From: Nocardia harenae NBRC 108248 | GTDB taxonomy: Bacteria; Actinomycetota; Actinomycetes; Mycobacteriales; Mycobacteriaceae | Assembly (NCBI RefSeq): GCF_001612885.1 | Contig: NZ_BDBH01000009.1 | Location: 1-64,000 of the forward strand | DNA: 64,000 nt | Direction: 5' to 3' | Shown here: piece by piece, positions 49,528-57,792 of the stretch | Position numbering within the stretch: the first letter of the stretch is position 1 | Layout of the letters: every line of letters starts with the position of its first letter | Program-made: the position numbers and the translations under genes | Notes under the pieces: generated by a model | What the model saw: only the letters and a program-made list of their open reading frames with translations | Told to the model about the DNA's origin: nothing | Databases searched by the model: none

Positions 49528-49980
49528 TCAGCTCGCGGTGGCTTCGGCGCTGACCGGGCGGACGGTGCCGTCCGGCAGCGTCTGGTCGCCCGCGAGCGCG
49601 GTGACCCGGCCGTCCGCGCGGCAGCCGGTGACCCGCAGGTCGAGGGCGGAACCGGCGGGGTTGCCGTGCTGGTCGGTGTCGAGCCGCAGTTGGAGCCCGA
49701 AACCGGCGTCGCCCGCGGCGACCGTGGTCCAGGTGCCGCGGAGGGCATCGGTGCCGGTGTGCAGCGCGGCGGTCTCCTGGTCGAGGGTCAATTCGCCGGA
49801 CGGCTCCGCGGCCGCGTTCGCCACCCGGTAGGTGACGCCCTGGTAGTCGGTGCCGCGCAGCCCGCAGGGCGGCTCGGCGGCCTGCACCGTCAGCGGCAGC
49901 AGCACGACGGTGAACGCCACCAGGGCGGTCACTCCGGCGGCGGGCGCCAGCAGCGCGGGCACCTTCCTCGAACCTGGCAT
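49528..49980 (-). CDS. Exported hypothetical protein
   Basis: A 150-residue protein with a hydrophobic signal sequence (LLAPAAGVTALVAFTVVLLP) probably cleaved after VQAAE near residue 35. The mature part is beta-rich and holds two cysteines (PPCGLRG, VTGCRADGR) that could pair. ATG 49980 has a clear GGAGG upstream. No domain is recognised. Confidence 0.6.
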   Translation of the reverse strand: MPGSRKVPALLAPAAGVTALVAFTVVLLPLTVQAAEPPCGLRGTDYQGVTYRVANAAAEPSGELTLDQETAALHTGTDALRGTWTTVAAGDAGFGLQLRLDTDQHGNPAGSALDLRVTGCRADGRVTALAGDQTLPDGTVRPVSAEATAS

Positions 49981-50050
49981 GGGGGAGACCTCCGTATCGG
50001 GTGTCGGCGCGTGCCGCCCGTGTCCGCAGACTTAGCCCTCGACCGCGTCC

Positions 50051-50686
50051 TCAAACGCGGCGATCCCAGACCAGGGTGTAGCGCCAGAAGAGCCGGCGCC
50101 GGATTCGGGCGCCCGGCAACTCCGCGGCAGCCGCCGCCCGGATCTCGGCCAGCGTCTCCCGCGGCTCGGCCACCGGGGCCCGCATGTGCGGAGGTGGCTC
50201 GGTGGCGCGGGCCGGGTGCTTCACCAGGCCGACGAGCGGGTTGAGCAGGACCGCGGGGAGCCGGGCGAGCAGGTCGGCGGTGGTGTCGCGGTGGCAGCCG
50301 ACCACGACGATCCTGCCGCCGGGGGAGAGGCCGTCGCGCAGCGCGCGCAGGGTGCGGCGCAGCGGGAGGTGGTGCAGGACCGCGACGAGGGTGATGGCGT
50401 CCCAGCGGGCGCCGGGGTCGCGGTCGGCGAAGTCGATGGGCAGGATGCGCACGGCGGGGTCGGCACGGAAGCGGGCGGCGGCGACGGCCACGGTCTCCGG
50501 GTCGCGCTCCAGCCCGGTGACGGTGTGGTGCTCGCGCAACCGGGCGACGAGATTGCCGGTGCCGCAGCCGATATCGAGGACATCGCGGGCGCCGGAGGCA
50601 CGCACCTGTCTTACCACCCAGTCGAGGTAGTGGTCGTTGTGGCTCCACGGGTGGGCGCGGTTGACGCGGTTCAGCCAGGCGAGCAC
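50051..50686 (-). CDS. Class I SAM-dependent methyltransferase
   Basis: A 211-residue methyltransferase. The SAM-binding motif I is VLDIGCGTGNLVARL near residue 40; motif II (VTGLERDPETVAVA) and AITLVAVLHHLPLRRTLRALRD follow. The C-terminal part has the LVGLVKHPARATEPPPHM and FWRYTLVWDR elements of small-molecule or lipid methyltransferases. The substrate is unknown. The GTG start is preceded at 6 nt by TAGGGT on the minus strand, and the gene is divergent from the monooxygenase. Confidence 0.8.
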   Translation of the reverse strand: MLAWLNRVNRAHPWSHNDHYLDWVVRQVRASGARDVLDIGCGTGNLVARLREHHTVTGLERDPETVAVAAARFRADPAVRILPIDFADRDPGARWDAITLVAVLHHLPLRRTLRALRDGLSPGGRIVVVGCHRDTTADLLARLPAVLLNPLVGLVKHPARATEPPPHMRAPVAEPRETLAEIRAAAAAELPGARIRRRLFWRYTLVWDRRV

Positions 50687-50692
50687 GGCGCC

Positions 50693-50698
50693 ACCCTA
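50693..50698 (-). promoter_or_regulatory. -10 hexamer, leaderless methyltransferase
   Basis: On the minus strand TAGGGT is followed by 6 nt (GGCGCC) and the methyltransferase GTG. Confidence 0.45.
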
Positions 50699-50744
50699 GC
50701 CGGGATAGTTTGCTGAAAGTGTGCTGTGAGGCAGGCGGGGAACA

Positions 50745-50750
50745 TAGACT
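50745..50750 (+). promoter_or_regulatory. -10 hexamer, leaderless monooxygenase
   Basis: TAGACT is followed by 6 nt (CGGCGG) and ATG 50757. Confidence 0.5.
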
Positions 50751-50756
50751 CGGCGG

Positions 50757-52346
50757 ATGACGGATGCGGATGTGCTCGTCGTCGGTGCGGGGCCGGTGGG
50801 GCTGGCCGCGGCGGTGGAGCTGGCGCGGCGCGGGGTGCGCTGCCGGGTGGTGGAGCAGCTCGCCGAGCGGCCCCGCTTCGCCAAGGCGGTCGGGGTGCAG
50901 CCGCGCACACTCGAGGTGTTCGAGGGGATGGGGGTGCTGCGCGAGATCCTCGACGCCGCGGTGCGCATGCGCGGGCAGCTGGTGTACGCCGACGGCGCCG
51001 AGGTGGCGCGGCTCGATCTGGAGCCACCGCCGGACATTCCGTACGGCTTCGCGGCGCTCCCGCAGTACGAGACCGAGCGGGTGCTCGGTGCGCGGCTGGC
51101 GCGCTGCGGGGTCCGGGTCGAGTACCGCACCGCGCTGGTCTCCTTCGCGCCGGACGACACCGGCGTCACCGCGGTGCTGCGCGGGCCCGGCGGCGCGGAG
51201 ACGGTGCGCGCCCGGTACCTGGTCGGCGCGGACGGCGCGCACAGCGCGGTGCGCAAGGGGCTCGGGCTGAGCTTCGAGGGCGCCGCCTTCGCCGAGCAGT
51301 ACATGCTCGGCGACGTGGAGCTGGACTGGAACGCGCCGTCCGGCTACGGCGTGCGGTCCACCCGCGGCGCCGATGTGCTGGTCTGCATCCCGCTGCCGGG
51401 GCACCGTCGGTACCGGGTCTCCATGCTGGCGCCGGAGGAGCTCGCCGTCCCGGCGACGGCGGCCGTCGCGCACGGCATGGAGGGCGATCGGGCGCCGGAG
51501 CTGCACCACCTCCAGGCGGTGCTGGACCGGCTCGCCCCCGAGCCCGCGACCGCGCGGAACCTGCGCTGGTCCTCGGTGTTCCGGATCAGCCACCGGATCG
51601 TGGACAGCTACGGCACCGGCCGGGTCTTCGTGGCGGGCGACGCCGCGCACATCCACCCGCCGACCGGGGCGCAGGGGATGAACACCGGCATCCAGGACGC
51701 GCACAACCTCGGCTGGAAGCTGGCGCTCGCCGTCGCGGGGGTGGCCGGGCCGGAGTTGCTCGCCAGCTACGACGCCGAGCGCAGGCCGGTCGGGGAGGAG
51801 GTGGTCGGCCGCACGGTGCGGCACGCGAGGGAGGGGATCGGGGCCGGGGCGGGCGATCCGGAGCGGATGCTGCGCAGGGAGGCGCAATTGCTGCTCGATT
51901 ACCGGGACAGCCCGATCGTGCTGCTCTCCACGCTGGGCGGGGTGGCGGCGGGGCAGCGCGCGCCGGACGCGGCCGGGCTCACCCGGGAACTCGTGCAGTT
52001 CCCGATCCGGCTCTTCGCGCTGCTCGCCGGGGCCGATCACACGCTGCTGCTGTACACCGGCGGGGAGCGCGGGCCGGATTGGTTCGCCGCGCTCGAGCGG
52101 GTGGCGGAGGATGCTCGCCGGGTCGCGCACGGGCAGCTCGACGTGTACCTGGTGGCGGGGCCGGAGGCGCCGGTCGAGACCGTGCTGCCGGTGATCCGGG
52201 ACAGCGCGGGCGATTTCGCCCGCAGCTACGCGGGCGAGGACGCCGCCTACCTGGTCCGCCCGGACGGGTACCTGGCCTACGTCGGTGCGCCGGAGGAAGT
52301 CCCGCGCGCCCTCGCCGCCACGTTCGCAGCGCCCGCCGAGCTCTGA
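50757..52346 (+). CDS. FAD-dependent aromatic-type monooxygenase
   Basis: A 529-residue class A flavoprotein monooxygenase of the PheA/TfdB type. The Rossmann start is VLVVGAGPVGLAAAVELARR, the DG motif is YLVGADGAHSAVRKGLG, and the second FAD motif is VAGDAAHIHPPTGAQGMNTG near residue 300. A thioredoxin-like C-terminal domain with SYAGEDAAYLVRPDGYLAYVG closes it, as in resorcinol/phenol-type hydroxylases. It should hydroxylate an aromatic substrate with NAD(P)H. The substrate is not identifiable. The start is supported by the hexamer 6 nt upstream. Confidence 0.88.
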   Translation: MTDADVLVVGAGPVGLAAAVELARRGVRCRVVEQLAERPRFAKAVGVQPRTLEVFEGMGVLREILDAAVRMRGQLVYADGAEVARLDLEPPPDIPYGFAALPQYETERVLGARLARCGVRVEYRTALVSFAPDDTGVTAVLRGPGGAETVRARYLVGADGAHSAVRKGLGLSFEGAAFAEQYMLGDVELDWNAPSGYGVRSTRGADVLVCIPLPGHRRYRVSMLAPEELAVPATAAVAHGMEGDRAPELHHLQAVLDRLAPEPATARNLRWSSVFRISHRIVDSYGTGRVFVAGDAAHIHPPTGAQGMNTGIQDAHNLGWKLALAVAGVAGPELLASYDAERRPVGEEVVGRTVRHAREGIGAGAGDPERMLRREAQLLLDYRDSPIVLLSTLGGVAAGQRAPDAAGLTRELVQFPIRLFALLAGADHTLLLYTGGERGPDWFAALERVAEDARRVAHGQLDVYLVAGPEAPVETVLPVIRDSAGDFARSYAGEDAAYLVRPDGYLAYVGAPEEVPRALAATFAAPAEL

Positions 52347-52459
52347 GGGCACGCCGCGCGCCGCGGTGGCTTGCGTCGCACGGGTGGCTGCGCGGCACGG
52401 GGTGGCTCGCGCGCCGGACGCCCACCCGACGCGGGGTGCCCGCGCGCCGCGCCCGGCGC

Positions 52460-53773
52460 CTACCCGCCCGCCCGCACCCGGTGCTTCGCGAGGTGGTTCA
52501 GCACCGCGTGATTCGCCTCCCACCCGTCCGGGAACTTGACCGGCACTCCGAGGTGCACCGGCTCGGCGGAGGGGTGTGAGTCGAGGAGTTCGGGAATCCC
52601 GGCCCGCCCCACCATGACGCAGGCGTGCCGGTGCCGGGAGGCGAGCACGCAGAGCCGCCCGGCCTCGAGGTGGAAGGCGCCGGCGTCGCGGCGGCCGGAG
52701 AGCGGGTGCAGGACGACGGTGATGTCGTACTCGCGCCCCTGCAAGCGGTTCGCGGTGTCGACGGTGACCCCGTCGGCGATCCCGCCGCGCAGCGCGTTGC
52801 GCACCGCCTCGGCCTGGTCGCGGTGCGCGGTGCCGATCGCCACCCGCTCCGCGGTGACCGGCCGCGAGCCCTGCTCGGAGTGCGCGGTGGCGGCCCGCTC
52901 CAGCACCCGGCGGGTGATGTCGGCGACGGCGCGCACCGCCTCGCTGTCGGTGCGCAGCGTGTGCCGCCGCGGCAGCTCGTACCAGCCCCAGCCGTGCTCC
53001 GCGGCCTCGTCCAGCACCAGGTCGACGGGGGTGCGCAGGCCGCGGGCGGCGAACTCCAGCCGCCGGTCCGCGCTGCCGGTTCCGGCCCGGAACGGGGTGA
53101 ACGGGTAGAACGCCGCCGACACCACCGGCGCGGCCGCCGCGGAGAGCCGCCAGGAGACCGGCAGGGTATGCGGCGTGATCTCCGGGTTGTTGGTGAGCAT
53201 GACCGCGACCGCGCTGGTGGTGGGATCCCAGCCGAGCCCGGCCCAGCGCCCGGTGTCCACGGTGGCGAAGGGGTCGAGCTGGCCGGGGTCGCCGACGAAG
53301 AGCCCGCGCTCGAAGCGGTTGGCGATGCGCAGCAGCATGTCCGAGCGCATCTGGTACGCCTCGTCGATGATGGCGTGCTCCCAGCGGCCGTCCTCGATGG
53401 TGGCCCACTTGGCGGCGGTGCCGATGAGCACCGTGCGGTCCTCCAGGTCGGCGATCTTCTGCCTGCACACCACGTTCGGGTGCTGGACGCGCGCCGACTC
53501 GGCATAGCTCTGGCTCGACACCCGGCCGATGGCGAGCGCGGGGTCGGCGGTGGCGAGCCGCTCGATGAGGTCGTCGACCTGTTCGTTGGTCTGCGCCACG
53601 ATCATGTGCGGGCGCCCGGATTCGGCCAGCTGCCCGGCCGCGCGCACGACCAGCGTTGACTTGCCCGCACCGGGCGGGGAGTCGACCACGACGGCCCGGT
53701 TCGCGCCGCCCGCCAGGTCGGCGAGGATGCCGGTGACGGCGGCCTCCGCCGCCGCGGACAGGTTCTCGGTCAC
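52460..53773 (-). CDS. Compact SF1 (Dna2/Upf1-like) DNA helicase subunit
   Basis: A 437-residue helicase. Walker A DSPPGAGKST lies at 31-40, preceded by LSAAAEAAV in the place of a Q-type motif. Walker B is IIDEAYQM (135-142), motif III GDPGQLDPF (161-169), motif IV LPVSWRLS, motif V VDTANRLQGREYDIT and motif VI LASRHRHA. The order fits SF1B helicases of the Dna2/Upf1 group, but large 1B/2B insertions are missing. GTG 53773 overlaps the stop of the upstream gene by 4 bp. It is the last of four coupled genes that include an Fe-S nuclease, so it probably works as the motor of a multi-subunit helicase-nuclease. Confidence 0.85.
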   Translation of the reverse strand: MTENLSAAAEAAVTGILADLAGGANRAVVVDSPPGAGKSTLVVRAAGQLAESGRPHMIVAQTNEQVDDLIERLATADPALAIGRVSSQSYAESARVQHPNVVCRQKIADLEDRTVLIGTAAKWATIEDGRWEHAIIDEAYQMRSDMLLRIANRFERGLFVGDPGQLDPFATVDTGRWAGLGWDPTTSAVAVMLTNNPEITPHTLPVSWRLSAAAAPVVSAAFYPFTPFRAGTGSADRRLEFAARGLRTPVDLVLDEAAEHGWGWYELPRRHTLRTDSEAVRAVADITRRVLERAATAHSEQGSRPVTAERVAIGTAHRDQAEAVRNALRGGIADGVTVDTANRLQGREYDITVVLHPLSGRRDAGAFHLEAGRLCVLASRHRHACVMVGRAGIPELLDSHPSAEPVHLGVPVKFPDGWEANHAVLNHLAKHRVRAGG

Positions 53774-55251
53774 AGTTCCTCGAAGGTCTCCGCGGTGGGC
53801 AGCCACTCCGGGGGCGGGCCGCCGTGCGTCCACGGCGTCTCCTCCCGGCTCGGCAGCGAGGTGGGCCGGGACGACCCGGCGGGGGAGAAGCGGGCGAAGC
53901 CGACGGCGGCGCCGACCCCGGGCACGGTGCCCGGCTCCGGGACCAGCTTGCGCCCCATCCCGCCGGAGAGCTCGAGCAGCACGGTGTCGCCGTCGGCCGC
54001 CAGCACCTCGCCGGACTGCTTGGAGTAGCCGATATTGCAGAGCTTCTCGCCGGGCACCGGCACGAACGGGTCGCTGGTGCGCACCCGCAGAGCGGGCCGC
54101 AGCACCTTCTTGCTCTTGCCCTCCGGCACCACGACCCGGGTGGGGTCCGCTTCGACCACGGTGCCGTGGAAGGCCGCGCCCGCCAGCCGGTGCTCCAGCA
54201 TGAGCCGGGGATCGTCGAAGGCGCGCTCGGCCTCGTACCGCTCCAGCGCGCGCTCCCGGTCGAGCAGCCTGCGCACCGCCGAGACCGCGGAGTCGCGGCG
54301 CGGCTGCGGCACCCCCTCCGGCACCGTGCCGAGGAAGTAGCTGAAGGCCCCGATGTCGTCGTTCCAGCGGCCGGGGACGTGCGCGCCCTGCGGCAGCGCG
54401 CGCAGCAGGTTCAGCCCCTGCCAGAGCAGCTGCCAGGTCGGCTCCAGCTGGCGCAGCAGGGCGCGGCGCAGCCGCTGCTCCGCGGTGACCTTGGCCGGGC
54501 CGGCCGGAGCCTCGTCGTAGCCGGTGATGAGCGGGGCGAGCTCCTCGTTGTCGAAGCCGGGGTCGGTGGCCGGGCCCGCGGGCGGCACGGCCAGCGGATC
54601 CTCGGCGCGGGCGGCGGCTTCGGCGCCGGTGCGCCCCGGCGGCGGCGCGATCCAGCCGAGCAGCGCCGCGAGATTCGCGTCCTCCAGCGCGGACTGGCCG
54701 CTGGCCCAGTGCGCGGCGAGCACCGAGGTCATGGGGAGCAGCACCGCCGAGCCGGGGTGCTCGGCGCGGTCGCAGAACCAGGTGAGCCAGCGGCCGAGCA
54801 GCGGGATCTCCGGTGGCACCGGGTTCTCGCCCTCGGTGCTGTGGAACCGCACCGAGCGCCCGAGCAGCCGCAGGAAATCGATGCCGCCGGTGTTCGGCGT
54901 CCACAGCTGCGGGGCGTCCAGGCAGCGGGTGTAGGTCTCGCCCGCCCGCGTGGTCTTCTCCTCGACCTCGACGGTGTGCTCGGTGACGTAGGGCAGCACG
55001 ATCTCGGCGAGCTGCGCGACGAAGCGCAGCCGCAGCACCCGGTCGCGCGGCTGCGGCACCACGAGCAGCCGCGGCTCGTCGGCCGCGGTGCCTGCGAGCA
55101 GCGCCAGCGGCGCCGCCGCCTCGCCGGCGAGCTTCAGCGGCACCAGCACCAGCGGCCGCCGGGCCAGGTGCGTGTGGCAGACCCCGGCGATCGGCTGCGC
55201 GCGCCCGGCGCGCACCGCCTCCAGCCGGGCCAGCGCGGTCAGCACGCTCAC
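53770..55251 (-). CDS. Uncharacterised helicase-operon protein with a possible beta-barrel C-terminus
   Basis: A 493-residue protein without a recognised domain. The first 100 residues are Leu/Ala-rich (QPIAGVCHTHLARRPLVLVP, RLRFVAQLAEIVLPYVTEHT). The middle is helical with LLRALLRQLEPTWQLLWQGLNLLRALP-like segments (read in part). The C-terminal 130 residues are beta-rich: FHGTVVEADPTRVVVPEG, RTSDPFVPVPGEKLCNIGY and VLAADGDTVLLELSGGMG. This resembles the barrel that precedes domain 1A in Dna2/Upf1 helicases, which would make it the missing front part of the helicase encoded next. It overlaps both neighbours by 4 bp. Confidence 0.7.
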   Translation of the reverse strand: MSVLTALARLEAVRAGRAQPIAGVCHTHLARRPLVLVPLKLAGEAAAPLALLAGTAADEPRLLVVPQPRDRVLRLRFVAQLAEIVLPYVTEHTVEVEEKTTRAGETYTRCLDAPQLWTPNTGGIDFLRLLGRSVRFHSTEGENPVPPEIPLLGRWLTWFCDRAEHPGSAVLLPMTSVLAAHWASGQSALEDANLAALLGWIAPPPGRTGAEAAARAEDPLAVPPAGPATDPGFDNEELAPLITGYDEAPAGPAKVTAEQRLRRALLRQLEPTWQLLWQGLNLLRALPQGAHVPGRWNDDIGAFSYFLGTVPEGVPQPRRDSAVSAVRRLLDRERALERYEAERAFDDPRLMLEHRLAGAAFHGTVVEADPTRVVVPEGKSKKVLRPALRVRTSDPFVPVPGEKLCNIGYSKQSGEVLAADGDTVLLELSGGMGRKLVPEPGTVPGVGAAVGFARFSPAGSSRPTSLPSREETPWTHGGPPPEWLPTAETFEEL

Positions 55252-56339
55252 CCGGCGATCTCCAGCCGCATCCGCCGGGCCTGCCGCAGCAGCCGCGCGA
55301 TGTCGTCGTACTCGGCGGGCGGCTCGACCGAGCCGTCGGCGAAGCCGAGCACGGTGCTCATGTCCGCCAATCCGCCGAGGTCGTCGCAGACGCCGCGGCC
55401 GAGCACGTCGACGGTGCCCTCCTGCCTGGCCTCGGCGCGGCAGGCGAAGGCGAGCTCGCAGCTGGCCATGCACTCCGGGGTGTAGCGCGCGTCGATTCCG
55501 GCGACGGTGCGGGCCAGCTCCGGCCCCGGCTCGAAGCTGACGCCGTCGGGCAGCTCGTCCAGCAGCTGCTCGATCGAGGTGAGCCGGGAGAGCTGGCGGC
55601 CCACCACCGCGATCTGTTTGCGCAGGTCGACCAGGGCGGCGGTGGGGCGGTTGCTGAAGTCGTTGGTGCAGACCAGGATGCCGTTGTGCGAGACCAGCGC
55701 GTCCGGGTCCTCGCCGAGGTCGGCGATGAGCTCGCGGAGCGCGATCACGTACACCGCGGACTGCCTGGCCGCCGCGGCCACCTGTGCCGGGTCGGCCTGG
55801 CCGTCCACCACCGGGAAGGACTTGATCTCCACCACGTGGAACTGCCCGCCGAGCCGCAGCGCGACCACGTCGGGCTCCAGGTACGCGGTGGCCCCCGCGA
55901 TGTCGAGGCGGAGCAGCGGGTGGTCGAAGAGCGTGCCCTCGCCGGTGACGACGGCGTGGTCGAAGAGCTGCCTGGTGCGCCGGTAGCGCACCGCGTTGGC
56001 GGTGTTGTCGCCGACCGAGGCGAGGTCGTAGTACTCGACCTCGGGGACGCTGAGCTCCAGCTCGGTGCGGAGCAGCGCGAGCAGCTCGGCGCAGCCGTTC
56101 GCCTTCACCATGGCCTCGAAGGCATTGCCCCTGGTGATGGCGAACTGGGACTGGCCGAAGCGGGGCGGGAACCCGAGTTCCCGTGCGATCACGGTCTTGT
56201 CCACCGCGGCGGCGTCGAGCAGGGCGCGCCGCGCGCAGCCGGGGTTCGCGGTGAGCGCCGCGATCGTGCGGGCATTGTGCCTGCACGCGGTCGCGGTGCC
56301 GCGGAGCCGGTCCAAGCGTGCCGGGAGCGGAGTGGTCAC
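55248..56339 (-). CDS. Fe-S RecB-family (Cas4/Dna2-like) nuclease
   Basis: A 363-residue PD-(D/E)XK nuclease. RGNAFE (70-75), the catalytic Asp in LEPD (D157), VVEIK (E171, K173) and QSAVY (193-197, the RecB QxxxY motif) are all in order. One upstream cysteine (C35, in NPGCARRALLD) and a C-terminal cluster C290-x3-C294-x5-C300 match the one-plus-three cysteine pattern of 4Fe-4S nucleases such as Cas4, AddB and Dna2. It should cut single-stranded DNA ends. No cas genes are nearby, so Cas4 itself is unlikely. GTG 56339 overlaps the upstream stop. The helicase partner is encoded two genes later. Confidence 0.85.
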   Translation of the reverse strand: MTTPLPARLDRLRGTATACRHNARTIAALTANPGCARRALLDAAAVDKTVIARELGFPPRFGQSQFAITRGNAFEAMVKANGCAELLALLRTELELSVPEVEYYDLASVGDNTANAVRYRRTRQLFDHAVVTGEGTLFDHPLLRLDIAGATAYLEPDVVALRLGGQFHVVEIKSFPVVDGQADPAQVAAAARQSAVYVIALRELIADLGEDPDALVSHNGILVCTNDFSNRPTAALVDLRKQIAVVGRQLSRLTSIEQLLDELPDGVSFEPGPELARTVAGIDARYTPECMASCELAFACRAEARQEGTVDVLGRGVCDDLGGLADMSTVLGFADGSVEPPAEYDDIARLLRQARRMRLEIAG

Positions 56340-57127
56340 CCGGCCTCCTTTCGTCGCGTGCCGGTCACAGCCAGGCGGACGCCGAACAGCTGTGCCGTGT
56401 CGTCGAGTTGCGCGCTCGCCCGCTCGGCGGCGCGCAGCCGGTGCGCGGTGTCGTCGGCGCGGTGCACGGCCAGTTCCCGGCCCGCGGACTCGACGACCCG
56501 CTCGAGGTCGATGGCGTCGGGGGCGCCGCGCACCCCCGGCACCGAGATGGCGAGCTTCCACACCACCCGCCGCGCGTCCGGGCCCGGCTCGGGCAGCGCG
56601 GCGAGGTGCTCGGCCAGCCGGATGGTCGCGGTGAGCAGGTCGACGCGGGGGCTGAGCGGCCCGACCACGCGCCGCTCGGTCGGCCAGGTGCTCACCGCGA
56701 GCAGGCCGCGCGCGGGGGCGAGCAGGTCGGCGTTGAGCGCCGAGCAGATGTAGTACGGCCGGGCCAGCGGCGCGGCCCGGAAGGAGCGCTCCTCGTCCCG
56801 GCGCAGGCTGGTCAGCCTGGCGGCCACCAGATCACCGGAGAAGAACGCGTCGTGCACCGCGAGCACCAGTTTCGGCGCGGCCGGGGCGCCGAGCAGGGTG
56901 AGCGCCCGGTGCACGTGCTCGCGCACCGGGACCGCGGGGACGACCTCGCGGGCCGGCTCCGCGCCCGGCTGCAGCCCGAGCACGGCATCGTCCCAGTCGT
57001 TCTCCGCGCGGCGCAGCTCCGCGCGGAGTTGCCTGGCCGTCGCACGATCACCCGCCGCCACCGCGCGCCGGACCGCGGCACGCAGTTCGGCGATGCGATC
57101 CTCGAGTTGCTCGGCATTGTCCGGCAC
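56336..57127 (-). CDS. Coiled-coil and winged-helix-like protein heading the nuclease-helicase operon
   Basis: A 263-residue protein. Residues 5-48 form a charged coiled coil (LEDRIAELRAAVRRAV). Residues 68-116 look like a winged helix-turn-helix (VREHVHRALTLLG, PKLVLAVHDAFF, VAARLTSLRRDEERSF). A conserved-looking RPYYICSALNADLLAPARG segment follows, then a second helical half ending in a basic tail. It could be a DNA-binding specificity or regulatory subunit. The GTG start is preceded at 8 nt by TACAGT, suggesting a leaderless mRNA, and its stop overlaps the nuclease start by 4 bp. No function is assigned to similar proteins that I know of. Confidence 0.75.
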   Translation of the reverse strand: MPDNAEQLEDRIAELRAAVRRAVAAGDRATARQLRAELRRAENDWDDAVLGLQPGAEPAREVVPAVPVREHVHRALTLLGAPAAPKLVLAVHDAFFSGDLVAARLTSLRRDEERSFRAAPLARPYYICSALNADLLAPARGLLAVSTWPTERRVVGPLSPRVDLLTATIRLAEHLAALPEPGPDARRVVWKLAISVPGVRGAPDAIDLERVVESAGRELAVHRADDTAHRLRAAERASAQLDDTAQLFGVRLAVTGTRRKEAG

Positions 57128-57135
57128 ACTGCGGG

Positions 57136-57141
57136 ACTGTA
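57136..57141 (-). promoter_or_regulatory. -10 hexamer of the nuclease-helicase operon
   Basis: On the minus strand TACAGT is followed by 8 nt and the first GTG of the operon. The -35 region falls inside the 10-bp TCCAGT repeats. Confidence 0.5.
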
Positions 57142-57150
57142 ATCAGAACT

Positions 57151-57176
57151 TCCAGTGAAGTCCAGTATCTTCCAGT
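57151..57176 (-). repeat. Three TCCAGT (ACTGGA) repeats at exact 10-bp spacing
   Basis: TCCAGT occurs at 57151-57156, 57161-57166 and 57171-57176, that is once per helical turn on one face of the DNA. The array covers the -35 region of the nuclease-helicase operon. Such phased direct repeats usually bind a multimeric regulator. Confidence 0.7.
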
Positions 57177-57186
57177 ATTCGCCGGG

Positions 57187-57657
57187 TCAGCTCCGCTTGG
57201 GCCGGATGACCGCGGTGAAAGTGGCGGTGGCGACCGCGGTTTCGTCCCTCCCGGTGATCCGCACCGGCACGGTGAATTCCACCGGCCTGCGCGCCGCGGC
57301 CTCGGCCCGCATCGTCTCCAGGATGCCGCCGGGCAGCTCCGCGTGCGCCAGGAACGGCCCTGCCGCCCCCTTCGCCCTGGCCAGGTACTCGATCCGGCCG
57401 TCCCGCGCGACGACGAACGACTCGGCCATGTGCGCCGCGATCCCGGAGACCGCCGCGCCCATGGCCGCCGTCTCCGCCAGCCCGAAGAGCACCGCGGCGT
57501 GCACGTCGCCATTGTGGTTGAGGTGCTCCGGGCCCGGCGTCATGCCGACGACATTGCGCCCCTCGGCGAACTCGACCCCCTCGATTCCGGCGTACCGGAT
57601 GAAGCCCAGCTTCCGGAACCCGGTCATGACCAGCTCGCCCAGGGTCGCGATATCCAC
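57187..57657 (-). CDS. PaaI-type hotdog-fold thioesterase
   Basis: A 156-residue hotdog-fold protein of the PaaI/DUF4442-like group. NVVGMTPGPEHLNHNGDVHA near residue 36 and AAVLFGLAETAAMGAAVS provide the usual Asn/Gly and Glu of the active-site helix. It probably hydrolyses acyl-CoA thioesters. The GTG start has GAGGAGA upstream. A KstR-like box 18-31 bp upstream suggests a link with sterol or fatty-acid catabolism. Confidence 0.75.
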   Translation of the reverse strand: MDIATLGELVMTGFRKLGFIRYAGIEGVEFAEGRNVVGMTPGPEHLNHNGDVHAAVLFGLAETAAMGAAVSGIAAHMAESFVVARDGRIEYLARAKGAAGPFLAHAELPGGILETMRAEAAARRPVEFTVPVRITGRDETAVATATFTAVIRPKRS

Positions 57658-57674
57658 GGTGTCTCCTCGAAGAA

Positions 57675-57688
57675 TGAAACCTGTTCTA
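57675..57688 (-). promoter_or_regulatory. KstR-like operator upstream of the thioesterase
   Basis: On the minus strand TAGAACAGGTTTCA fits the KstR consensus TNNAACNNGTTNNA at every fixed position. It lies 18 bp upstream of the thioesterase start in an AT-richer promoter region. KstR is the TetR-type repressor of cholesterol genes in mycobacteria and rhodococci. Confidence 0.5.
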
Positions 57689-57792
57689 GTTTACCTATCA
57701 TCTAACACAGCGGATACCTGCCGGCACCGCCCGAGTTACACACCCTTTTCACAATCGACGGGTGCCGAAGCTCGGCGCGGAAGGACACCGCC

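Noticed and set aside
49929..53468. An 1179-codon minus-strand open frame across the monooxygenase and helicase genes
   Set aside because: It is out of frame with the helicase motifs and antisense to the flavoprotein; the composition is repetitive Arg/Pro.
55248..56339. The Fe-S nuclease as a CRISPR-associated Cas4
   Set aside because: No cas1, cas2 or repeat array is present in the window, and the gene is coupled to a helicase operon instead.
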